Assembly (NCBI GenBank): GCA_949358305.1
Contig: OX442319.1
Coordinates: forward strand, 2,232,001-2,296,000
From: Strigamia acuminata
Taxonomy: Eukaryota > Arthropoda > Chilopoda > Geophilomorpha > Linotaeniidae
Direction of reading: 5' to 3'
DNA: 64,000 bases
The notes under the pieces are model-generated. The model saw only the letters and a list, made by a program, of their open reading frames with translations. It was not told the origin of the DNA and did no database searches. Below are positions 11,401 to 21,819 of this stretch, piece by piece. Both the position numbers and the translations under genes were made by a program. How positions within the stretch are numbered: position 1 is the first letter of the stretch; the number at the start of each line of letters is the position of its first letter.

Positions 11401-12945
11401 TCATTCAGTATAACTAAAATTATTAGCTCTTACTGATGTGAACGACCATACCATGCTGAAAACACCGGTTCTCGTCCGATCCCCGCAGTTAAGCAGCATC
11501 GGGTCTGGTTAGTACTTGGATGGGTGACCGCCTGGGAATCCCAGATGTCGTTCTCTTCGTTTTTATTTTTTTACTTTTTGCATTTTCAATTTTGTTTGCT
11601 GAGTGTGCATTATTACTAAAATTCACAGCTTGTACTGATGTGAACGACCATACCACGCTAAAAACACCGGTTCTCGTCCGATCCCTGAAGTTAAGCAGCA
11701 TCGGGTCTGGATAGTACTTGGATGGGTGACCGCCTGGGAATCCCAGATGTCGTTCTCTTCATTTTTATTTTTTTAGTTTTTGCATTTTCAATTTTGTTTG
11801 CTGATCATTCAGTATAACTAAAATTATTAGCTCTTACAGATGTGAACAACCATACCACGCTGAAAACACCGGTTCTCGTCTGATCCCCGAAGTTAAGCAG
11901 CATCGGGTCTGGTTAGTACTTGGATGGGTGACCGCCTGGGAATCCCAGATGTTGTTCTCTTCATTTTTATTTTTTTACTTTTTGCATTTTCAATTTTGTT
12001 TGCTGATCATTCAGTATAACTAAAATTATTAGCACTTACTGATGTGAACGACCATACCATGCTGAAAACACCGGTTCTCGTCCGATCCCCGAAGTTAAGC
12101 AGCATCGGGTCTGGTTAGTACTTGGATGGGTGACCGCCTGGGAATCCCAGATGTCGTTCTCTTCGATTTTCTTTTTTTTCTTTTTGCATTTTCAATTTTG
12201 TTTGCTGAGTGTGCATTATTACTAAAATTCACAGCTTGTACTGATGTGAACGACCATACCACGCTGAAAACACCGGTTCTTGTCCGATCCCCGAAGTTAA
12301 GCAGCATCGGGTCTGGTTAGTACTTGGATGGGTGACCGCCTGGGAATCCCAGATGTCGTTCTCTTCGTTTTTATTTTTTTTACTTTTTGCATTTTCAATT
12401 TTGTTTGCTGAGTGTGCATTATTACTAAAATTCACAGCTTGTACTGATGTGAACGACCATACCACGCTGAAAAAACCGGTTCTCGTCCGATCCCCGAAGT
12501 TAAGCAGCATCGGGTCTGGTTAGTACTTGGATGGGTGACCGCCTGGGAATCCCAGATGTCGTTCTCTTCGTTTTTATTTTTTTCTTTTTTGCATTTTCAA
12601 TTTTGTTTGCTGAGTGTGCATTATTACTAAAATTCACAGCTTGTACTGATGTGAACGACCATACCACGCTGAAAACACCGGTTCTCGTCCGATCCCCGAA
12701 GTTAAGCAGCATCGGGTCTGGTTAGTACTTGGATGGGTGACCGCCTGGGAATCCCAGATGTCGTTCTCTTCGTTTTTATTTTTTTCCTTTTTGCATTTTC
12801 AATTTTGTTTGCTGAGTGTGCATTATTACTAAAATTCACAGCTTGTACTGATGTGAACGACCATACCACGCTGAAAACACCAGTTCTCGTCCGATCCCCG
12901 AAGTTAAGCAGCATCGGGTCTGGTTAGTACTTGGATGGGTGATCG
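8500..12945. repeat. 2223 bp higher-order repeat, two copies
   Basis: Eleven 5S units (ten of 202 bp and one of 203 bp) are repeated in tandem, about 8500-10722 and 10723-12945. Matching marker units recur exactly 2223 bp apart, including the GATTTTCTTTTTTTTC T-run unit at about 9931 and 12154. The boundaries are approximate because units are near identical. The later rare changes CACCAGTTC (10656, 12879) and GTGATCGCC (10717, 12940) are also 2223 bp apart. Confidence 0.85.
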
Positions 12946-14469
12946 CCTGGGAATCCCAGATGTCGTTCTCTTCATTTTTATTTTTTTATTTTTTGCATTT
13001 TCAATTTTGTTTGCTGATCATTCAGTATAACTAAAATTATTAGCTCTTACTGATGTGAACAACCATACCACGCTGAAAACACCGGTTCTCGTCCGATCCC
13101 CGAAGTTAAGCAGCATCGGGTCTGGTTAGTACTTGGATGGGTGACCGCCTGGGAATCCCAGATGTCGTTCTCTTCGTTTTTATTTTTTTCCTTTTTGCAT
13201 TTTCAATTTTGTTTGCTGAGTGTGCATTATTACTAAAATTCACAGCTTGTACTGATGTGAACGACCATACCACGCTGAAAACACCGGTTCTCGTCCGATC
13301 CCCGAAGTTAAGCAGCATCAGGTCTGGTTAGTACTTGGATGGGTGACCGCCTGGGAATCCCAGATGTCGTTCTCTTCATTTTTATTTTTTTATTTTTTGC
13401 ATTTTTAATTTTGTTTGCTGATCATTCAGTATAACTAAAATTATTAGCTCTTACTGATGTGAACAACCATACCACGCTGAAAACACCGGTTCTCGTCCGA
13501 TCCCTGAAGTTAAGCAGCATCGGGTCTGGTTAGTACTTGGATGGGTGACCGCCTGGGAATCCCAGATGTCGTTCTCTTCATTTTTATTTTTTTACTTTTT
13601 GCATTTTCAATTTTGTTTGCTGATCATTCAGTATAACTAAAATTATTAGCTCTTACTGATGTGAACGACCATACCATGCTGAAAACACCGGTTCTCGTCC
13701 GATCCCCGAAGTTAAGCAGCATCGGGTCTGGTTAGTACTTGGATGGGTGACCGCCTGGGAATCCCAGATGTCGTTCTCTTCGTTTTTATTTTTTTACTTT
13801 TTGCATTTTCAATTTTGTTTGCTGAGTGTGCATTATTACTAAAATTCACAGCTTGTACTGATGTGAACGACCATACCACGCTGAAAACACCGGTTCTCGT
13901 CCGATCCCCGAAGTTAAGCAGCATCGGGTCTGGTTAGTACTTAGATGGGTGACCGCCTGGGAATCCCAGATGTTGTTCTCTTCATTTTTATTTTTTTACT
14001 TTTTGCATTTTCAATTTTGTTTGCTAATCATTCAGTATAACTAAAATTATTAGCTCTTACTGATGTGAACGACCATACCATGCTGAAAACACCGGTTCTC
14101 GTCCGATCCCCGAAGTTAAGCAGCATCGGGTCTGGTTAGTACTTGGATGGGTGACCGCCTGGGAATCCCAGATGTCGTTCTCTTCGTTTTTATTTTTTTA
14201 CTTTTTGCATTTTCAATTTTGTTTGCTGAGTGTGCATTATTACTAAAATTCACAGCTTGTACAGATGTGAACGACCATACCACGCTGAAAACACCGGTTC
14301 TCGTCCGATCCCCGAAGTTAAGCAGCATCGGGTCTGGTTAGTACTTGGATGGGTGACCGCCTGGGAATCCCAGATGTCGTTCTCTTCGTTTTTATTTTTT
14401 TTACTTTTTGCATTTTCAATTTTGTTTGCTGAGTGTGCATTATTACTAAAATTCACAGCTTGTACTGAT

Positions 14470-14588
14470 GTGAACGACCATACCACGCTGAAAAAACCGG
14501 TTCTCGTCCGATCCCGAAGTTAAGCAGCATCGGGTCTGGTTAGTACTTGGATGGGTGACCGCCTGGGAATCCCAGATGTCGTTCTCTT
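14470..14588 (+). pseudogene. 5S rRNA copy with one-base deletion
   Basis: The CCCC run near position 46 is shortened to CCC (14513-14515), making the gene 119 bp. It is the only internal-length change that I found inside the 5S part of block 1, and the phase arithmetic confirms it. The loss falls in a base-paired arm just before box A, so the RNA may be defective. It could also be a sequencing error in a homopolymer. Confidence 0.6.
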
Positions 14589-17500
14589 CGTTTTTATTTT
14601 TTTTACTTTTTGCATTTTCAATTTTGTTTGCTGAGTGTGCATTATTACTAAAATTCACAGCTTGTACTGATGTGAACGACCATACCACGCTGAAAAAACC
14701 GGTTCTCGTCCAATCCCCGAAGTTAAGCAGCATCGGGTCTGGTTAGTACTTGGATGGGTGACCGCCTGGGAATCCCAGATGTCGTTCTCTTCGTTTTTCT
14801 TTTTTTACTTTTTGCATTTTCAATTTTGTTTGCTGAGTGTGCATTATTACTAAAATTCACAGCTTGTACTGATGTGAACGACCATACCACGCTGAAAACA
14901 CCGGTTCTCGTCCGATCCCCGAAGTTAAGCAGCATCGGGTCTGGTTAGTACTTGGATGGGTGACCGCCTGGGAATCCCAGATGTCGTTCTCTTCGTTTTT
15001 ATTTTTTTCCTTTTTGCATTTTCAATTTTGTTTGCTGAGTGTGCATTATTACTAAAATTCACAGCTTGTACTGATGTGAACGACCATACCACGCTGAAAA
15101 CACCGGTTCTCGTCCGATCCCCGAAGTTAAGCAGCATCGGGTCTGGTTAGTACTTGGATGGGTGACCGCCTGGGAATCCCAGATGTCGTTCTCTTCATTT
15201 TTATTTTTTTATTTTTTGCATTTTCAATTTTGTTTGCTGATCATTCAGTATAACTAAAATTATTAGCTCTTACTGATGTGAACAACCATACCATGCTGAA
15301 AACACCGGTTCTCGTCCGATCCCCGAAGTTAAGCAGCATCGGGTCTGGTTAGTACTTGGATGGGTGACCGCCTGGGAATCCCAGATGTCGTTCTCTTCGT
15401 TTTTATTTTTTTCCTTTTTGCATTTTCAATTTTGTTTGCTGAGTGTGCATTATTACTAAAATTCACAGCTTGTACTGATGTGAACGACCATACCACGCTG
15501 AAAACACCGGTTCTCGTCCGATCCCCGAAGTTAAGCAGCATCAGGTCTGGTTAGTACTTGGATGGGTGACCGCCTGGGAATCCCAGATGTCGTTCTCTTC
15601 ATTTTTATTTTTTTATTTTTTGCATTTTTAATTTTGTTTGCTGATCATTCAGTATAACTAAAATTATTAGCTCTTACTGATGTGAACAACCATACCACGC
15701 TGAAAACACCGGTTCTCGTCCGATCCCTGAAGTTAAGCAGCATCGGGTCTGGTTAGTACTTGGATGGGTGACCGCCTGGGAATCCCAGATGTCGTTCTCT
15801 TCATTTTTATTTTTTTACTTTTTGCATTTTCAATTTTGTTTGCTGATCATTCAGTATAACTAAAATTATTAGCTCTTACTGATGTGAACGACCATACCAT
15901 GCTGAAAACACCGGTTCTCGTCCGATCCCCGAAGTTAAGCAGCATCGGGTCTGGTTAGTACTTGGATGGGTGACCGCCTGGGAATCCCAGATGTCGTTCT
16001 CTTCGTTTTTATTTTTTTACTTTTTGCATTTTCAATTTTGTTTGCTGAGTGTGCATTATTACTAAAATTCACAGCTTGTACTGATGTGAACGACCATACC
16101 ACGCTGAAAACACCGGTTCTCGTCCGATCCCCGAAGTTAAGCAGCATCGGGTCTGGTTAGTACTTAGATGGGTGACCGCCTGGGAATCCCAGATGTTGTT
16201 CTCTTCATTTTTATTTTTTTACTTTTTGCATTTTCAATTTTGTTTGCTAATCATTCAGTATAACTAAAATTATTAGCTCTTACTGATGTGAACGACCATA
16301 CCATGCTGAAAACACCGGTTCTCGTCCGATCCCCGAAGTTAAGCAGCATCGGGTCTGGTTAGTACTTGGATGGGTGACCGCCTGGGAATCCCAGATGTCG
16401 TTCTCTTCGTTTTTATTTTTTTACTTTTTGCATTTTCAATTTTGTTTGCTGAGTGTGCATTATTACTAAAATTCACAGCTTGTACTGATGTGAACGACCA
16501 TACCACGCTGAAAACACCGGTTCTCGTCCGATCCCCGAAGTTAAGCAGCATCGGGTCTGGTTAGTACTTGGATGGGTGACCGCCTGGGAATCCCAGATGT
16601 CGTTCTCTTCGTTTTTATTTTTTTACTTTTTGCATTTTTAATGTTGTTTGCTGAGTGTGCATTATTACTAAAATTCACAGCTTGTACAGATGTGAACGAC
16701 CATACCACGCTGAAAACACCGGTTCTCGTCCGATCCCCGAAGTTAAGCAGCATCGGGTCTGGTTAGTACTTGGATGGGTGACCGCCTGGGAATCCCAGAT
16801 GTCGTTCTCTTCGTTTTTATTTTTTTTACTTTTTGCATTTTCAATTTTGTTTGCTGAGTGTGCATTATTACTAAAATTCACAGCTTGTACTGATGTGAAC
16901 GACCATACCACGCTGAAAAAACCGGTTCTCGTCCGATCCCCGAAGTTAAGCAGCATCGGGTCTGGTTAGTACTTGGATGGGTGACCGCCTGGGAATCCCA
17001 GATGTCGTTCTCTTCGTTTTTATTTTTTTTACTTTTTGCATTTTCAATTTTGTTTGCTGAGTGTGCATTATTACTAAAATTCACAGCTTGTACTGATGTG
17101 AACGACCATACCACGCTGAAAAAACCGGTTCTCGTCCGATCCCCGAAGTTAAGCAGCATCGGGTCTGGTTAGTACTTGGATGGGTGACCGCCTGGGAATC
17201 CCAGATGTCGTTCTCTTCGTTTTTCTTTTTTTACTTTTTGCATTTTCAATTTTGTTTGCTGAGTGTGCATTATTACTAAAATTCACAGCTTGTACTGATG
17301 TGAACGACCATACCACGCTGAAAACACCGGTTCTCGTCCGATCCCCGAAGTTAAGCAGCATCGGGTCTGGTTAGTACTTGGATGGGTGACCGCCTGGGAA
17401 TCCCAGATGTCGTTCTCTTCGTTTTTATTTTTTTACTTTTTGCATTTTCAATTTTGTTTGCTGAGTGTGCATTATTACTAAAATTCACAGCTTGTACTGA

Positions 17501-18389
17501 TGTGAACGACCATACCACGCTGAAAACACCGGTTCTCGTCCGATCCCCGAAGTTAAGCAGCATCGGGTCTGGTTAGTACTTGGATGGGTGACCGCCTGGG
17601 AATCCCAGATGTCGTTCTCTTCATTTTTATTTTTTTAGTTTTTGCATTTTCAATTTTGTATGCTGATCATTCAGTATAACTAAAATTATTAGCTTTTACT
17701 GATGTGAACGACCATACCATGCTGAAAACACCGGTTCTCGTCCGATCCCCGAAGTTAAGCAGCATCGGGTCTGGTTAGTACTTGGATGGGTGACCGCCTG
17801 GGAATCCCAGATGTCGTTCTCTTCGTTTTTATTTTTTTTACTTTTTGCATTTTCAATTTTGTTTGCTGAGTGTGCATTATTACTAAAATTCACAGCTTGT
17901 ACTGATGTGAACGACCATACCACGCTGAAAAAACCGGTTCTCGTCCGATCCCCGAAGTTAAGCAGCATCGGGTCTGGTTAGTACTTGGATGGGTGACCGC
18001 CTGGGAATCCCAGATGTCGTTCTCTTCGTTTTTATTTTTTTACTTTTTGCATTTTCAATTTTGTTTGCTGAGTGTGCATTATTACTAAAATTCACAGCTT
18101 GTACTGATGTGAACGACCATACCACGCTGAAAACACCGGTTCTCGTCCGATCCCCGAAGTTAAGCAGCATCGGGTCTGGTTAGTACTTGGATGGGTGACC
18201 GCCTGGGAATCCCAGATGTCGTTCTCTTCGTTTTTATTTTTTTCCTTTTTGCATTTTCAATTTTGTTTGCTGAGTGTGCATTATTACTAAAATTCACAGC
18301 TTGTACTGATGTGAACGACCATACCACGCTGAAAACACCGGTTCTCGTCCGATCCCCGAAGTTAAGCAGCATCGGGTCTGGTTAGTACT

Positions 18390-20009
18390 TGGATGGGTGA
18401 CCGCCTGGGAATCCCAGATGTCGTTCTCTTCATTTTTATTTTTTTACTTTTTGCATTTTCAATTTTGTTTGCTGAGTGTGCATTATTACTAAAATTCACA
18501 GCTTGTACTGATGTGAACGACCATACCACGCTGAAAACACCGGTTCTCGTCCTATCCCCGAAGTTAAGCAGCATCGGGTCTGGATAGTACTTGGATGGGT
18601 GACCGCCTGGGAATCCCAGATGTCGTTCTCTTCATTTTTATTTTTTTAGTTTTTGCATTTTCAATTTTGTATGCTGATCATTCAGTATAACTAAAATTAT
18701 TAGCTTTTACTGATGTGAACGACCATACCATGCTGAAAACACCGGTTCTCGTCCGATCCCCGAAGTTAAGCAGCATCGGGTCTGGTTAGTACTTGGATGG
18801 GTGACCGCCTGGGAATCCCAGATGTCGTTCTCTTCGTTTTTATTTTTTTTACTTTTTGCATTTTCAATTTTGTTTGCTGAGTGTGCATTATTACTAAAAT
18901 TCACAGCTTGTACTGATGTGAACGACCATACCACGCTGAAAAAACCGGTTCTCGTCCGATCCCCGAAGTTAAGCAGCAACGGGTCTGGATAGTACTTGGA
19001 TGGGTGACCGCCTGGGAATCCCAGATGTCGTTCTCTTCGTTTTTATTTTTTTTACTTTTTGCATTTTCAATTTTGTTTGCTGAGTGTGCATTATTACTAA
19101 AATTCACAGCTTGTACTGATGTGAACGACCATACCACGCTGAAAACACCGGTTCTCGTCCGATCCCCGAAGTTAAGCAGCATCGGGTCTGGTTAGTACTT
19201 GGATGGGTGACCGCCTGGGAATCCCAGATGTCGTTCTCTTCATTTTTATTTTTTTACTTTTTGCATTTTCAATTTTGTTTGCTGAGTGTGCATTATTACT
19301 AAAATTCACAGCTTGTACTGATGTGAACGACCATACCACGCTGAAAACACCGGTTCTCGTCCTATCCCCGAAGTTAAGCAGCATCGGGTCTGGATAGTAC
19401 TTGGATGGGTGACCGCCTGGGAATCCCAGATGTCGTTCTCTTCATTTTTATTTTTTTAGTTTTTGCATTTTCAATTTTGTATGCTGATCATTCAGTATAA
19501 CTAAAATTATTAGCTTTTACTGATGTGAACGACCATACCATGCTGAAAACACCGGTTCTCGTCCGATCCCCGAAGTTAAGCAGCATCGGGTCTGGTTAGT
19601 ACTTGGATGGGTGACCGCCTGGGAATCCCAGATGTCGTTCTCTTCGTTTTTATTTTTTTTACTTTTTGCATTTTCAATTTTGTTTGCTGAGTGTGCATTA
19701 TTACTAAAATTCACAGCTTGTACTGATGTGAACGACCATACCACGCTGAAAACACCGGTTCTCGTCCGATCCCCGAAGTTAAGCAGCAACGGGTCTGGAT
19801 AGTACTTGGATGGGTGACCGCCTGGGAATCCCAGATGTCGTTCTCTTCGTTTTTATTTTTTTTACTTTTTGCATTTTCAATTTTGTTTGCTGAGTGTGCA
19901 TTATTACTAAAATTCACAGCTTGTACTGATGTGAACGACCATACCACGCTGAAAACACCGGTTCTCGTCCGATCCCCGAAGTTAAGCAGCATCGGGTCTG
20001 GTTAGTACT
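18390..20009. repeat. 810 bp higher-order repeat, two copies
   Basis: Four 5S units (two of them 203 bp) are repeated in tandem at about 18390-19199 and 19200-20009. Both copies share the private changes CGTCCTATCC (18548, 19358) and CAGCAACGGG (18974, 19784), which are not seen elsewhere in the window. Confidence 0.87.
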
Positions 20010-21143
20010 TGGATGGGTGACCGCCTGGGAATCCCAGATGTCGTTCTCTTCGTTTTTATTTTTTTACTTTTTGCATTTTCAATTTTGTTTGCTGAGTGTG
20101 CATTATTACTAAAATTCACAGCTTGTACTGATGTGAACGACCATACCACGCTGAAAACACCGGTTCTCGTCCGATCCCCGAAGTTAAGCAGCATCGGGTC
20201 TGGTTAGTACTTGGATGGGTGACCGCCTGGGAATCCCAGATGTCGTTCTCTTCATTTTTATTTTTTTAGTTTTTGCATTTTCAATTTTGTATGCTGATCA
20301 TTCAGTATAACTAAAATTATTAGCTTTTACTGATGTGAACGACCATACCATGCTGAAAACACCGGTTCTCGTCCGATCCCCGAAGTTAAGCAGCATCGGG
20401 TCTGGTTAGTACTTGGATGGGTGACCGCCTGGGAATCCCAGATGTCGTTCTCTTCGTTTTTATTTTTTTTACTTTTTGCATTTTCAATTTTGTTTGCTGA
20501 GTGTGCATTATTACTAAAATTCACAGCTTGTACTGATGTGAACGACCATACCACGCTGAAAAAACCGGTTCTCGTCCGATCCCCGAAGTTAAGCAGCATC
20601 GGGTCTGGTTAGTACTTGGATGGGTGACCGCCTGGGAATCCCAGATGTCGTTCTCTTCGTTTTTATTTTTTTACTTTTTGCATTTTCAATTTTGTTTGCT
20701 GAGTGTGCATTATTACTAAAATTCACAGCTTGTACTGATGTGAACGACCATACCACGCTGAAAACACCGGTTCTCGTCCGATCCCCGAAGTTAAGCAGCA
20801 TCGGGTCTGGTTAGTACTTGGATGGGTGACCGCCTGGGAATCCCAGATGTCGTTCTCTTCGTTTTTATTTTTTTCCTTTTTGCATTTTCAATTTTGTTTG
20901 CTGAGTGTGCATTATTACTAAAATTCACAGCTTGTACTGATGTGAACGACCATACCACGCTAAAAACACCGGTTCTCGTCCGATCCCCGAAGTTAAGCAG
21001 CATCGGGTCTGGATAGTACTTGGATGGGTGACCGCCTGGGAATCCCAGATGTCGTTCTCTTCGTTTTTATTTTTTTACTTTTTGCATTTTCAATTTTGTT
21101 TGCTGAGTGTGCATTATTACTAAAATTCACAGCTTGTACTGAT

Positions 21144-21224
21144 GTGAACGACCATACCACGCTGAAAACACCGGTTCTCGTCCGATCCCCGAAGTTAAGC
21201 AGCATCGGGTCTGGATAGTACTTG
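21144..21224 (+). pseudogene. 5' part of 5S gene split by DNA transposon
   Basis: 5S positions 1-81, ending in the left target duplication GTACTTG (21218-21224). It keeps box A and the intermediate element but is cut at the start of box C. The remainder is at 21684-21729. Confidence 0.93.
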
Positions 21225-21370
21225 CATAGTGTAAGAAGGGATAGTGGTCTCACTCCGTCAGTTCCCTGATTCGCCACGGTGGCGCTGCTTTACACAGACA
21301 GACTACTACAGCATAGAAATGCATGCTGAACTAGGTCAAAACCACTCATTTTGATTGTTTTAAGCATCAG
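21225..21370 (+). repeat. Left terminal inverted repeat (146 bp)
   Basis: Exact reverse complement of 21538-21683. It contains a small palindrome CGCCACGGTGGCG (21272-21284). Weaker pairing extends about 14 bp further inward with two mismatches. Confidence 0.95.
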
Positions 21371-21537
21371 AAATAAAAATAATTATTGCACACATATTTT
21401 AGACGACCAAACATTAATTTGGTAAAAAAATGAATAAAATTAATTTAAAAAAAATTTTTTTAATTATTTTTTTATTTTTATTATTTTATTATTTATATTA
21501 TTTTATTTTTAAATTATTTTTTAAATTATTTTTACTA
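21371..21537. other. AT-rich core of the DNA transposon
   Basis: 167 bp made largely of A and T runs, with only a short mixed stretch near 21387-21415. No gene or RNA is visible. Such a core between long inverted arms would be the loop of a hairpin. Confidence 0.85.
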
Positions 21538-21683
21538 CTGATGCTTAAAACAATCAAAATGAGTGGTTTTGACCTAGTTCAGCATGCATTTCTATGCTGT
21601 AGTAGTCTGTCTGTGTAAAGCAGCGCCACCGTGGCGAATCAGGGAACTGACGGAGTGAGACCACTATCCCTTCTTACACTATG
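21538..21683 (-). repeat. Right terminal inverted repeat (146 bp)
   Basis: Exact reverse complement of 21225-21370. The same sequence occurs at 51-196 in the duplicated copy. Confidence 0.95.
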
Positions 21684-21729
21684 GTACTTGGATGGGTGAC
21701 CGCCTGGGAATCCCAGATGTCGTTCTCTT
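21684..21729 (+). pseudogene. 3' part of 5S gene split by DNA transposon
   Basis: 5S positions 75-120, beginning with the right target duplication GTACTTG (21684-21690) and ending at the normal 3' end before a T-run. Box C is kept and the upstream promoter boxes are lost. Confidence 0.93.
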
Positions 21730-21819
21730 CATTTTTATTTTTTTAGTTTTTGCATTTTCAATTTTGTTTGCTGATCATTCAGTATAACTAAAATTATTAG
21801 CTTTTACTGATGTGAACGA

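Larger units (their letters stand above)
243..21143 (+). rRNA. 5S rRNA tandem array, block 1 (103 complete genes)
   Basis: Head-to-tail 5S units all face +. The first complete gene starts at 325 and the phase is 202 bp. From 325 to the broken gene at 21144 is 20,819 bp, which is 103 units plus 13 bases. Fourteen units have an eight-T run in place of seven in the spacer (203 bp each) and one unit lacks a base (gene 14470-14588), which accounts for the 13. Genes differ by scattered substitutions. Spacers fall into two classes, one with GAGTGTGCATTATTAC and one with GATCATTCAGTATAAC. The first 4.6 kb resembles block 2 and the rest resembles block 3. Confidence 0.97.
21225..21683. mobile_element. 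459 bp non-autonomous inverted-repeat DNA transposon (Dada-like?)
   Basis: Seen directly: perfect terminal inverted repeats of 146 bp (21225-21370 and 21538-21683) with ends CATAGTGTAAG and CTTACACTATG, a 167 bp AT-rich core, no credible coding frame, and a 7 bp target duplication GTACTTG on both sides. It is therefore a MITE or foldback-type element mobilised by a transposase encoded elsewhere. It lies inside a 5S gene after position 81. Known from the literature: Dada transposons make 6-7 bp duplications and insert into multicopy small-RNA genes. I infer a Dada-like element with a 5S target; P- and hAT-type elements (about 8 bp duplications) are alternatives. The perfect arms suggest recent activity or homogenisation. 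Confidence 0.9.

Noticed and set aside
243-21143. CRISPR array
   Set aside because: The repeat is 202 bp with a 5S gene in each unit and near-identical spacers. CRISPR repeats are short with unique spacers.
21430-21618. 62-codon open frame in the DNA transposon
   Set aside because: It is a run of Phe, Leu, Ile and Lys codons from AT-rich core sequence that continues into the inverted repeat. It is not a transposase.
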